DNA of 64,000 bases from Blastomussa wellsi (taxonomy: Eukaryota; Cnidaria; Anthozoa; Scleractinia; Plerogyridae): NCBI GenBank assembly GCA_947652115.1, contig OX393561.1:23935336-23999335 (forward strand), given 5' to 3'. Positions 21,342 through 31,927 of the stretch are shown piece after piece. Each line of letters starts with the position of its first letter. Position 1 is the first letter of the stretch. Under the pieces are notes generated by a model that made no database searches, was not told where the DNA came from, and saw only the letters and a program-made list of their open reading frames with translations. A program made the position numbers and the translations under genes.

Positions 21342-21448
21342 CTAGAAGACCATTGGTTTTTTTTAGTTGAAAAGGGACAGAGTGGTGCATGAGTGCTGCA
21401 TGGTGAGTTGCCTAAATATAAATCTACCCAATTAAACTAGCTGGCTAC

Positions 21449-21653
21449 CTTCCTTTTCTTCTGACGTATTCGCTCTTCTGTACGATGAAGTTCAGCCTGT
21501 AATTCTTGAAGTTCGACAGATTTGTTTTCCACTTGAGATTTTATTTCTACAATTTTCTCATCACAATCTAACTTTTTTCGCAGTTCCTTGTGTATTCGCT
21601 CCTTTCTGAGGTGACTATACAGTCCAAGAGGGAAGCATTTCTTTGGATGTGCC
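21449..21653 (-). CDS. Gene C, exon 2 copy b (coiled coil)
   Basis: Same 205-nt exon, 312 bp from its neighbours, same splice sites and phases, still open. Confidence 0.55.
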
Positions 21654-21760
21654 CTAGAAGACCATTGGTTTTTTTTAGTTGAAAAGGGACAGAGTGGTGC
21701 ATGAGTGCTGCATGGTGAGTTGCCTAAATATAAATCTACCCAATTAAACTAGCTGGCTAC

Positions 21761-21965
21761 CTTCCTTTTCTTCTGACGTATTCGCTCTTCTGTACGATGA
21801 AGTTCAGCCTGTAATTCTTCAAGTTCGACAGATTTGTTTTCCACTTGAGATTTTATTTCTACAATTTTCTCATCACAATCTAACTTTTTTTGCAGTTCCT
21901 TGTGTATTCGCTCCTTTCTGAGGTGACTATACAGTCCAAGAGGGAAGTGTTTCTTTGGATGTGCC
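21761..21965 (-). CDS. Gene C, exon 2 copy a (coiled coil)
   Basis: Same 205-nt exon, nearest to exon 1, with KKHFPLGLYSH and KELQKKLDCDE variants. The apparent ORF to 22045 reads back through the acceptor and is not the real start. Confidence 0.55.
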
Positions 21966-22117
21966 CTAGAAGACCATTGGTTTTTTTTAGTTGAAAAGGG
22001 ACAGAGCGCAAGGAAAAATATACAGACATATTTGAGAAATGTCAAACTAAAATCGTATGGTTTTTGATTTTCAAGTAAGCTTCAACAAACAAAGAAAACT
22101 TTAAAATAAAAACTGAC

Positions 22118-22167
22118 CTTGGGGATTCTTCGGGAACGCCAACTTCGGTTAAATCTTCTCCAATCAT
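22118..22167 (-). CDS. Gene C, exon 1 (start codon)
   Basis: ATG at 22167-22165 gives MIGEDLTEVGVPEESP and ends phase 2 at a GTCAGT donor (22117). Joining to any exon 2 copy gives SPRAHPKK, which restores the family motif, so this splice is well supported. Confidence 0.55.
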
Positions 22168-22419
22168 GCTCTAATTTCTCGCCATTACTTCAACAAATAC
22201 CACTTCAACACACACCGTTTGAAAGCTTGTGAACTAAAGAAGCTGAAAAAGCCCGCCATTTTGATGTATTTGGTACCAGGACCCCTAAAAATGACATTTT
22301 CTTGGCCCCCGTGGACTTGGCCTTGACACCCAGAGGCCTTTGCGCGCGTGTTTAGCCGCCATCTTGAAAATAGAGCCCAAGCTCCATTGAAACTTTTAGG
22401 GGGTGGGCTGGCCCCTACA
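22168..22419. promoter_or_regulatory. Divergent promoter interval between genes C and D
   Basis: About 250 bp separate the start of minus-strand gene C from plus-strand pseudogene D. GCCGCCATCTTG and GCCCGCCATTTTGA (YY1-type GCCAT words) occur here. A shared promoter is inferred from position only. Confidence 0.3.
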
Positions 22420-24516
22420 TGTCAAGAAAGCTAGTAATCGTGGCGGAAGGCAATTAAATGCACTTCTTAGCAAGTTGGAAACGGGCCCTCTGTATCGATT
22501 TAAGGTGTTTTTCAACGAGGTTGATGTGCATCAGCTTAAAGATGAGAACAGCCAGTTAAGGGGAGAAAAAAGAAAATTAGAAGAATCGTTGGTACAGGAG
22601 AAGGCAAAGCGATTGTGAGTGGATGAAAAAGCCAGAGAAGCTCTTGAGAAAGCTGAGAGGAAAGGGGCCTTCTGCAAGAAAAAATTTATTCAATTGGCCA
22701 AAAAAGTGATTAAAAATGGGAAAAAAGGTAGAGGCCATGCTAAGAAGAAGTTTAATGACTATTCTAAGCACCACCAAAAGAGAATTAAAAACCAACTGAA
22801 GGAGGAGTGCCAAACTACACTCTCCTTTCTTGGGCTGAACAACTTTATTGCAACCAAAACTGAAGTCCTCAACACTGAGACTAATCAATATGAAATTTTC
22901 AATCTTGTTGGAGAGGGAGAGCTGCCATTTACAGAGTCTGACCCAAAGGCCCTTAATAATGATGATATTGATAACATAAATATGTGGCTCTACCTCAAAG
23001 ATAAGTTCAATATTTCAAATGAGGCCTGGCATGAAATTGCCATTGAGGCCAATGGTCTCCCCAATACATATTCCACCAAGAAGCGAATTAATGAACTAAA
23101 CAATAAATGGAACTTGAAACCAACACCAGGAGATGCTGAAGGTGTTCAGTTAAGATTTGCAGAAAGCTTGCAAGAGCACATTGTTAGGCTTCAGAAGAAT
23201 GGAGAAATCAAAGATGGAGAAACTATTAAGATCAAGCTTAGTGGTGATGGTGCAAATATTGGAAAGCGGCTTACAGTTGTCAACTTCACTTTTACTATTC
23301 TCAATGAAAAGGATGTGGCAATGGGTGAGAAGGGAAATTATGTACTTGCTGTTATAAAAACTACAGAGACATATGATAATCTGAGAGACAGCCTAATGGA
23401 ATGGAAATGTCAAACTTAAGGAGATAAGTGCAAATAACTGCACCAATAAAATTGAATACTTTTTAGGTGGGGATTGGAAATTTTTAGCACTGGTATGTGG
23501 TTTAGGCAGGGCAAATGAGGATTATGCTTGTGTGTGGTGCAAGTGTCCCAGGGAGCAACGGTGGGACACCAGCAAAACATGGTCAATTAATGACCCCAAA
23601 TTTGGTGCTAGAACTGTTGCCGAAATAGCAAAGTTTTCCACTGGAAAGAAATTCAACTGTAAGGCACAACCATTATTTGATTTTATACCTATGGACCATG
23701 TCATCATAGATACATTACATCTTTTTCTGAGGATTTCAGATGTTTTGATTGACTTGCTCATAAGAGAGCTGAGAAGAAGTGATGCTATTGAGAAAAAAAC
23801 CTTCTCTGATCGATTCCCAAGAGATAAATATAAACACATGGCAAGTTATGAAAAATTTATCAAAAGAATGGGAATCACTTTTAATTTTAGAATCAACAAA
23901 GAGAGCAAAAAGCTGGAATACTTACTGGACCAGAAAAATTGAAACTCTTTCAGAATATAAACATTCCTATGCTTCTCCCTCATTGCAGTCAAAACAAGGA
24001 AATATCTGATCTGGGGTAAATTTATGGACATAATTGGTGATTTGAAGCTAGATTTTACATCTGAAGAGGGTATTCTTGAACTGCAAAGAAATATCAAATC
24101 ATGGTTTGAACACTTTCTCAAAGTTTACCAAGCTTAAAGATGTGACTCCCTACATGCATGCACTACGTTGTCATGTTCCTGAGTTCCTGTCACTTTATCA
24201 GAACATAGCATATTACACACAGCCAGGCTTGGAAAAATACAATGAAAGAGCTTCTAAAGATTTCTTCAGATCCACAAATCACAAAGGGGTTGATGCCCTC
24301 AAACAACTGTTTCTGAAGAAAAACAGGATTCAGTTCCTGGAGGCAGCAGGCTATGAAAGGGTTAAGAACACCTACGAATGCAATAACTGTTCAAACAAAG
24401 GTCACAACATCAAGACATGTACATCATCATGCAAATATTGTCCAGCTCCAATTTGGTGTGCACATCTTGTGAAGGAAAGTGGCAAATGGATGCCCAGATG
24501 CCAGCTTCAATGTTAA
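22420..24516 (+). pseudogene. Pseudogene D: transposase-like protein with candidate DD(E) core and zinc knuckle
   Basis: A plus-strand single-exon coding remnant, broken by a TGA at 22616-22618, a frame change near 23420, another near 23940 and one near 24100. In order: RGGRQLNALLSKLETGP, a coiled coil (VHQLKDENSQLRGEKRKLEE), a basic stretch, LSGDGANIGKRL (candidate first Asp), FLGGDWKFLALVCGL then CVWCKCP, MDHVIIDTLHLFLRISD, and HALRCHVPEFL with PGLEKYNERASKDFFRS (candidate Glu region). It ends in a CX2CX4HX4C zinc knuckle (CNNCSNKGHNIKTC). The architecture parallels genes A-C (coiled coil, GDGA/GADGA, LGG, then E), suggesting distant homology. The exact superfamily is not known to me. Confidence 0.6.
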
Positions 24517-24914
24517 CCAGAGTTAGTTTGACAATGTTATAAAATATGTCATTTAGTTCTTGAGGAAGGATTTCCTGACCCTGGTCTTCCCTTAGTTTGG
24601 TCACAATGTTAGTCAGGGTCATAACATTTTAATACTTCTAGTACCCCTTAAAATATCACCTTTAATTTGTTTTTGCCAAAATAGGCCATTTTACAGTTGT
24701 TTACTCAGTGGCCCGGCCTATGAATTAACTAGCCTGTATTTGCACAAGAAAAGCGAAGGGGTTTGTATCAAAACAAGGTCACCGGTAGCCTTGCTTCCAG
24801 CCATAAGCCAGGTAACTCAGCCACAGCTGTAAAATAATATTGGAACTTTTGATTATGAATCTCAAGTTTTTGGCCAAGATGCTATATAGTGGTTAAACAT
24901 ATGAAAATGTTATT
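24517..24914. other. Non-coding gap
   Basis: No gene or recognisable repeat. Confidence 0.3.
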
Positions 24915-25627
24915 TCATCTGTTGGCATGGTAGTTGTTCCTGTTACCATCACCTCTTAAAAACTGAAATGTAGTAAAGTAACTGTTTTCAACTTCTGTTC
25001 TAGCATATTGTTCCCTGATGAGCTTGTATTCAATGATTGGACTTCTTTTTCCCAGCCAATACTTAACAGTTCCTGGAATTACATAGGCAAAATCTCCAGC
25101 TGGATTTAAAATTCTTTCATCCCACTTCAGCCCCAGATACGAATCAAGCACCCTATTTGACTCCAATTGGTAAACCATCTTCCCTCTTTCAAAAACGCCG
25201 GGCAAAACACTCCCAAGACCTTCCATGAAAACATCTTGGTCAACATTAAGGTCTATGTTTATATCAGGGTCCTCTCGCCGTCCAGACCAAAGCTTTTTCT
25301 TTATTTCACGGGCAAGTTGGCCATGGAACGATTGTTTTCTATCCTCTAGAGAGTTTCCTGATGGAATGAACAGCTTTTCGCTGCGAACAAACTGAAAATA
25401 TCCAGATCCTTCATCGGCCCCGAAGGGACTCCATTCATCAAAGCATGTGCTATAACCAACGTAATGAATTTTCAACCTCTTGTTGATTTTGTCAACCTCC
25501 ATGATCTCAATATCATACAGCTTTGTATCTTTTTGCGTGGATTCGCCTTTCTAACGGGGGTGTATGTTGAGTATTCATTGCAAAATCGCTTTATTTTTTT
25601 AATTTCCCTCTTTGGCCTGTCCGCCAT
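24915..25627 (-). pseudogene. Pseudogene F: chromo-barrel/tudor-like N terminus, uncharacterised
   Basis: The likely start ATG at 25627-25625 (MADRPKREIKKIKRF) is followed by a frame change near 25515 into the 195-codon frame ending at 24915. That frame begins LYDIEIMEVDKINKRLKIHY and VGYSTCFDEWSPF, the pattern (KIHYVGYS..FDEW) of chromo-barrel, MBT or tudor-knot type domains that read histone or peptide marks. Then SGRREDPDINIDLNVDQDVF, LGLKWDERILNPAGDFAYVI and YWLGKRSPIIEY, which I associate with an unnamed multicopy cnidarian family. It is convergent with pseudogene D. One apparent 1-nt frameshift. Confidence 0.5.
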
Positions 25628-27317
25628 TTTGAAAATTCGCAATGGAGAGCATGTGCATTATTACTTGGGGTGGTCGCGTACACCTGGAACCGAGAAAAAC
25701 AAATGCTCGTCGCGCTGGGGAAAGAGTTTGATATGCGGTTTTTATAATTTGTGAGGATCAGTGTCTGGTGTTGGATTCAATGGGAAATAGCTATTTGGCA
25801 TGAATAATTTATATGAAGACTATTATTATTGGTAGTCAGTTGCAACTGATGAGACACTGGCTATCAGAATTGTAACTATTTTAAATTTATGCTTGAAAAA
25901 TTTGAATGTCTGATCTATGAAATGCTGTGGATTAAGAACAAACGACCAAAACTGAAAACGCTTTACCTCAGTGAAAGCTGATGTGCTAATTTTTTTTTCC
26001 AACTTTCATTATCTATAAATATGCCTTTCCATTATTCCTAATTTATTCATTTGACAATGATGACATGAAGTCGTTGAAATGTCATGTTGTTTCATTATTG
26101 TTAATTTTCCTGTTGAAATGCTTGCTTTTGTCATTGATATTAATAAATAGTGCAATTTAAGTTCAACCATTCATGGCAGTCACTTTTGGTCTTAGTTCAT
26201 TATGTTGTAGGCTTAACAGGTTCATTTAAACTAGATTGGATTTTATGGTGTGTCTAGGCTAGAATAAAACTTTAAATTTTGGTCATGGTCAAAGTAAAAT
26301 TTTATTCTCACTCAACCAAAAATCCAATATAGCCATTAAATGGGCTGGTTTAAATCATGTCTCATTATTCTTATTAATCCAAGTGAGATTAGCCTGCAAT
26401 GTGGCTGGTGAAATCCCTCGGCAATGCAGTAATTTTAGTTGCCAAAGATTGCCTCAGGTGGCCTTAAGGTGCCTAAAATTGCCTGAAGTTGCCATGTTTT
26501 TCCGGCCAATTTTGCTCAAGTCAGCTTAAGTCGCTCAAAGTTACAGTGACTTAAGGTCCCAGAATAGGCCTACGACTGGCCCCAAGAGAAATGGCGCATC
26601 TCGTTTCCCCGCGATCCTCAAGGTTCTCCAAGGTGACATCGCAGAGAAGGAAACATTGAAGGGCAAGGGGAAACAAAACAGACTTCTCAACTGAAAATGG
26701 ACACTTTTTTGTCTTTAAAATCGCCACTAAATTTATTTTTTCTTTGATTGAAAATGACATGAATTTATTCACTGAAATTGCTAATGCTGCACAATGCTTT
26801 GAGATTTTGAATATGCTTAGTCAAATAAAATTTTTGTGTGTGCAAATAATATTTTTGTGGTTTCCAATATCGTTTATGGCATTTTGAATGGATGCCACAG
26901 CTTTCTCTTTGCATAAAATTGAAAAGGATAATTTCCTTCAAAATGTACTTCTTTTCATAGAAATCTTATTTATGGAGCAAAAGTAAAGTGAAACGATAGC
27001 AATACTTAGTGCGTGAAGCGATCTTGGGTATTTTTGCCTAAACTGGGAATTCAACCTTGGCAGCTTATCAGTTCACTTAGCTGACTTCTTTATGTATCGA
27101 AAACAACATAATTATTTATCAGAAAACATATATAGCAAACAATGATATAAAGAGCAAGTTGTTATGACCTTTTTAGCTTTTCTAAAACTTACAAGGGTTT
27201 GACCTCTGATCTTCACTATCACTGTTGTCAAAGCTAACTGCATGCTTACTCCCTGACAAAAGTATTTACATTTATAATTAATGTTTTACTCTTTGAATAA
27301 ATTTATGTGTTTGTATA
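25628..27317. other. Long gene-free interval
   Basis: AT-rich. Around 26400-26560 there are repeated TTGCC-based words (GATTGCCTCAGGTGGCC, AAATTGCCTGAAGTTGCC). No coding region supported. Confidence 0.4.
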
Positions 27318-27545
27318 AGGTAAAGGTAAGTCAGCAGTCGGGCCAGTGGCCCATCAGGCCGGAGCTTATCCCGGTTTCTGTAGCATGAAGCGACAGAGAG
27401 TATTTCTACTCCCCCCTGGATGGGATGCTAGTCCATCGCAGGGTTACCCCCCAGCAGTAAATTCGCTGATACCCATTTATACACCTGGGTGAAGAGAGGC
27501 ACTGTGAGAGTAAAGTGTCTTACCCAAGAACACAACGCAGTGGCG
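27318..27545. repeat. SINE-like dispersed repeat
   Basis: Carries GATGCTAGTCCATCGCAGGG, TTACCCCCCAGCAG, ACCCATTTATACACCTGGG and GTGTCTTACCCAAGAACACA, words I associate with a widespread metazoan SINE/core-repeat family. Recognition is from memory of the motif, not a search. Confidence 0.45.
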
Positions 27546-27603
27546 TATGCAAGTGTCTTAATATTTCCTGCACTGATTCTTTTTTGTATTTTCAACTTGT
27601 TCG

Positions 27604-28259
27604 GCTTCAATGTGGTGAAAGATTCTATTCTACCTATGTAGTGAATATTTTTACACAGGAGAAAACACTTATTGACAATGCCAGAACAATTGTGGACTCC
27701 TGACAAAATGATACTTTTTATCTCTTTTAGCTGATAACCAGGAAGTTCAAAAAATCTCTGAATTACCTATTCACCACTGGAAACTATGCAAGACATTACT
27801 GAACAACAAAGTTTTTACAATGTTCCGACGATTAATGCTCTCTTTGCAAGGAAATGCCTTCATCTTCCTCGTAAGTTTTCATCAGACATATGGAAAAGTG
27901 CTCAGTGTGAAAAAATGTTTGTACAAAAGCAAAACTGCCTTATTGGTCATTATATAAGAACCTCAACTCTGCAGTTGTGCATCACCTGTTTTTGATATTC
28001 TCTTGGCAGTTTTCAATCTGTTTCAATCCTTTTTACTGGTCACGGTTTTGTTACATTTATTTTGCACTTTGGGTTCGAATTTGTAGCAAACAGATCTCAT
28101 TTAAAGTGCCATCTGAACCTTAAAAGTTTCAACAGACTTGGAAGTGATGGCAACTTCAAGGAAATGACCAAAACTGGTCATGTCGACTGGGTATCCTGAT
28201 TCAATCAGGAATAAAATGAAATTGAAAAGCTGTTCTTGGAAAGCCACAGTGCAACACCT
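27604..28259 (+). repeat. Dispersed repeat, copy 1 (about 650 bp)
   Basis: From GGCTTCAATGTGGTGAAAG to GCCACAGTGCAACACC it matches 28592-29205 with several small indels. No coding capacity recognised. Confidence 0.75.
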
Positions 28260-28591
28260 GGTGACAGCTCTGATAGTTCAGTGGTAGCTTAAAAGATACC
28301 TCTTCTATTGCAATGGTGACGACCGCAGCATGGCAAACAAGAACATGCGGTTGTGATGATGATGGTGATAATGAAGACAAATGGGCAGATTTAAGTATGA
28401 TTAGCGACAGTAACAACGTTACAGTGGAAGCTGAAAGTTTGGAAAGCCTGGAAGTCCCAGAAAGAGAAACCTCTTTGTGAGATATGTAATGCGAAGAACA
28501 CTGTGTTAATTTTTTTAATTTTATGTTTACACAACTAGATTTTCTCTTTTGCTGTAAACCATAATGGACAGACACATGTTTAAATCCTGAT

Positions 28592-29205
28592 GGGCTTCAA
28601 TGTGGTGAAAGATTCTGTTCTACCTATGTAGTGAATATTTTTATACAGGTGAAAACACTTATTGACAATGCCAGAACAATTGTGGACTCCTGACAAAATG
28701 ATACTTTTTATCTCTTTTAGCTGATAACCAGGAAGTTCAAAAAATCTCTGAATTACCTATTCACCACTGGAAACTATGCAAGACATTACTGAACAACAAT
28801 GTTCCGACAATTAATGGTCTCTTTGCAAGGGAATGCCTTCATCTTCCTCATAAGTTTTCATCAGACATATGGAAAATGCTCAGTGTGAAGAAATGTTTGT
28901 ACAAAAGCAAAACTGCCTTATTGGTCATTATATAAGAACGTGAACTCTGCAGATGTGCATCACCTTTTTTGATATTCTCTTGGCAGTTTTCAATCTGTTT
29001 CAATCCTTTTTACTTGTCGCGGTTTGGTTACATTTATTTTGCACTTTGGGTTCGAATTTGTAGCAAACAGATCTCATTTAAAGTGCCATCTGAACCTTAA
29101 AAGTTTCAACAGACTTAAAATGGGTCATGTCGACTTGGCATCCTGATTCAGTCAGGAATAAAATGAAATTGAAAACCTGCTCTTGGAAAGCCACAGTGCA
29201 GCACC
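28592..29205 (+). repeat. Dispersed repeat, copy 2
   Basis: Direct repeat of 27604-28259, about 990 bp apart. A third, partial copy is at 43962-44112. Confidence 0.75.
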
Positions 29206-29353
29206 AAAGAGAGATTGAATTGAATGCCAGAACTTTTGAACAGAAGAGCATTGAGCATTGGTCAGTGTTCAGCGTACATGATGGCGCGTTTTCGCACGAG
29301 GTTCAAAAATTTGTAGTTTTTCAATGTTAACTTGTATGTTACTATGTCCTTAA

Positions 29354-30100
29354 TTGCTATTTCTGTCGTTTTTGTATGTATTCATCGTTGTGTCAAACTT
29401 AACAGTGGAAAAGTTGGAAGAAATTCTCGAAGAGAAGTTACGGATGGCGATACAACCTCTGAGTAAACAAATCGAAGTTGCTTTGCAGTCAGTGAATGCC
29501 CTCAACACTAAATACCACCAAATCACTAAATCACTGATAGATCTCGACAAAGCTAAGAAAGAACAGATTGGGGAAAATGCGAGCCTCAAAGCAGAGTTAC
29601 TTAAGTCCACAAATGAACTGAAGCAATACGCGAGAAGAGATTGCTTAGAAATTAGAGGAATACCTCTACCCTTGAAACCGACAGGTGTAGACTTAACAGA
29701 TCATGTTGTTTTAAAAATTGGAGAGAAGATTGGTGTACCTATTCAAAAGAGTGACATTTCAATTGGTCATCGAATTCCCAGCAGAAAGCAATTTAATGAG
29801 GAAGGAAATCCCATACCTCCTGCTATCATTGTTAAATTTGTGAAACGTTTAACAAGAGAAAATCTATACCGGGCAAGGAAGAACTTGAAGTCTGTTTCTA
29901 CTGGTGACCTTGGCTATTCTGTGGCAAATAAGATCAACATCAAGGAAAGCCTGACCAAACTTTTCAAACATTGTTTGAAATGTAAGAGAGACTACAGCTA
30001 CAGGTTCCTTTGGACCAACGCGGGCAGGATATTCCTAAGGAAAAATCTGAGCTCTCCTGTGATACCTATCAACTGTACAGATGATATACCAAAGTCGTAA
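29354..30100 (+). CDS. LINE-1 ORF1 protein (coiled coil plus RNA-binding region)
   Basis: 248 codons. An N-terminal coiled coil (VEKLEEILEEKLRMAIQPLS) is followed by LKQYARRDCLEIRGIP and ISIGHRIPSR, then FVKRLTRENLYRARKNL, the arrangement of L1/CR1-type ORF1 nucleic-acid chaperones (coiled coil, RRM-like, C-terminal domain). There is no in-frame ATG before MAIQPL; the displayed frame begins at a TTG, so the native start is uncertain or lost. Confidence 0.7.
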   Translation: MLFLSFLYVFIVVSNLTVEKLEEILEEKLRMAIQPLSKQIEVALQSVNALNTKYHQITKSLIDLDKAKKEQIGENASLKAELLKSTNELKQYARRDCLEIRGIPLPLKPTGVDLTDHVVLKIGEKIGVPIQKSDISIGHRIPSRKQFNEEGNPIPPAIIVKFVKRLTRENLYRARKNLKSVSTGDLGYSVANKINIKESLTKLFKHCLKCKRDYSYRFLWTNAGRIFLRKNLSSPVIPINCTDDIPKS

Positions 30101-30957
30101 GAGATAAGTACTATTGATTCTCACTGTGATAGGTGTCCTGGCAGAGACTCATCCCCTGGTGCCCACAGCGATGACAGCTATGACAGCTATTCCTCTTTGC
30201 CTTGTTTGAATATATCCTCCTCTGTTACTAACATAGCCCACCTCACAAATCTAGATATTGACCTTCACATGCCTTCTGACTCAAATTTTAATTATTTTAC
30301 TACTCATGATTTTCATGCAAATAAGGATATTACAGCTTGTTTCTCTAGCAATGCTTTTTCTTTTTAAAATTGCAATTTAAGAAGTATTCAAGCTAATATA
30401 GATAACCTCATTAATATGCTGTCTGAATTGTATTTTCCCCTGTCAGTGATAGGTCTCACTGAAACCAAACTAAAGATTGATCAAGAACAAATTATTAATA
30501 TTAATATTCCAGGCTATAGCTTTTTATCTCAACTAAGCCTTTCTAATGCTGGAGGAGTGGGAGCTTTTGTTAAGAATGACATAAGCTATAGTTGTTGTCA
30601 AGATCTCTCTTCGGTTAAGGAAGGATATGAATCTCTGGATTGAAATCCAAAATGATGCTGAACATAATACTATCTGTGGAATTATTTACAGACACCCCCA
30701 TGGCAGCTTAGACAGTTTTATGACACACATAAACACAGTGATTGAAAGGATTCATCGTGAAAACAAATACTGTGCTATACTAGGGGACTTCAACTTAGAT
30801 CTCCTCAAGTTTCAGTCTCATCCTGGCACAAATGATTTTTTAAATACCTTGGGTTCTTCATATTTCCAGCCTCAAATTTTGCAGCCAACCAGGATTACTG
30901 ATCATTCTGCAACACTTATTGATAATATTTTCTGTAACTCTCTTGAACATTTTAATA
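30101..30957 (+). pseudogene. LINE-1 ORF2, apurinic-type endonuclease part
   Basis: Contains LRSIQANIDNLINMLSEL, VIGLTETKL, the later motif CAILGDFNLDLL and DHSATLIDNIF, characteristic of APE-type LINE endonucleases. A TAA at about 30364 and a frame change near 30640 (ESLD stop against WIEIQNDAE) interrupt it. It stops at NSLEHF where LINE-2 is inserted and resumes at 34221 (TISGNSIYDLTAHLPNF). Confidence 0.75.
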
Positions 30958-31103
30958 TCATGTGATGTGGCCAAGATGGACGGACGTGTGTTTGAGTGCT
31001 CCGCGTAACATTTTCCATCTTTCGTAAATCTTTGATGTTTAATTGTTCCTTTCGCTTTCACTTTTATCTATTTGTTTCATTCTCCTGTTTTGTGTGTCAC
31101 ATT

Positions 31104-31901
31104 ATGCCTGAGTCTGTTGCCAACCTAAAGAGAGAAAATAGCAATCTCGAATCTAAAGTTTCTACATTAACGGAGGAGATTTCAAGACTAAAAGTTTTAA
31201 TTCAACAACAAAGCAGCAGTACCGCCTCTTCTGTTGAAGAAACTTCTCACAGTCTTGACTTCCTTAGCAAGGAATATGACGACCTTCTTCGCTTCAAAAC
31301 CACTGCCAGCAAAGAGCTGCAACGACTAAGTTCAGAACTCTCTGAAGTTAAGGCCAGGGTCGACACCATTGGGAACGCCATCGATGAGTTCCAAGAATAC
31401 AGCTTTCAATACAATATTAAAATTGTTGGTGTTCCCGAGGTGTGTTCGGACAAAGCGGCATCAACAACAAGTAAGCTTTGTGTAAAATTGTTTAAAGAAA
31501 TGGGAGAGAATATTTCAATCCACGATATTGACACTGCCCATCGTGTCCCGCAAAGAAACAACGCCGGCAATCCAAAGCCAAAAATCTGCAGATTCGTGAG
31601 ACGGCTGGTTAAAGAATCTCTTATGTCTCATCGGAAGGAAATTAGCAATGTAACCCCATCTGCGGTTGGTTTACCTGAAGAGTCTTCATTGTCTTCGGCC
31701 AGAATTTATGGTCATCTTTCACCAAGAATGCAAGCAGTCCTATTCCAGGCTAAAAAAGTTAAAGAAGAGCTCCACTATCAATATTGCTGGTCAAAGGGTC
31801 CCGTTGTTTGTTTACGAAAAGACTCCACCTCATGCATAATCAAGCTCAAGAGCATGGCGGACCTCCACGAACTTAAACGTAGGCTGGCTACTGAAGGTTA
31901 G
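31104..31901 (+). CDS. LINE-2 ORF1 protein
   Basis: ATG at 31104 (MPESVANLKRENSNLES), 265 residues. A long leucine-zipper-like coiled coil (VSTLTEEISRLKVLIQQ; LQRLSSELSEVKARVDTIGN) precedes an RRM-like region (NIKIVGVPE, IDTAHRVPQRN, PKICRFVRRLVKESLMSHR). It is intact. ORF1 proteins of this kind bind LINE RNA and trimerise. Confidence 0.75.
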   Translation: MPESVANLKRENSNLESKVSTLTEEISRLKVLIQQQSSSTASSVEETSHSLDFLSKEYDDLLRFKTTASKELQRLSSELSEVKARVDTIGNAIDEFQEYSFQYNIKIVGVPEVCSDKAASTTSKLCVKLFKEMGENISIHDIDTAHRVPQRNNAGNPKPKICRFVRRLVKESLMSHRKEISNVTPSAVGLPEESSLSSARIYGHLSPRMQAVLFQAKKVKEELHYQYCWSKGPVVCLRKDSTSCIIKLKSMADLHELKRRLATEG

Positions 31902-31927
31902 ATTTTATTAAAATGTAAATTAACGAC

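Larger units (their letters stand above)
21084..22005. repeat. Three tandem copies of a 312-bp unit carrying gene C exon 2
   Basis: Units begin at 21084, 21396 and 21708 (CTGCATGGTGAGTTGCCTAA). Divergence is only a few substitutions (for example CTTCAAG against CTTGAAG, CGC against TGC). The third unit diverges after about 22005. Each unit contains the complete 205-nt exon with acceptor and donor. Confidence 0.9.

Noticed and set aside
22019..22045. Hydrophobic start of the 21749-22045 ORF (TFLKYVCIFFLALC) as a signal peptide
   Set aside because: It lies in the intron upstream of the exon 2 acceptor; joining exon 1 to exon 2 restores the family motif without it.
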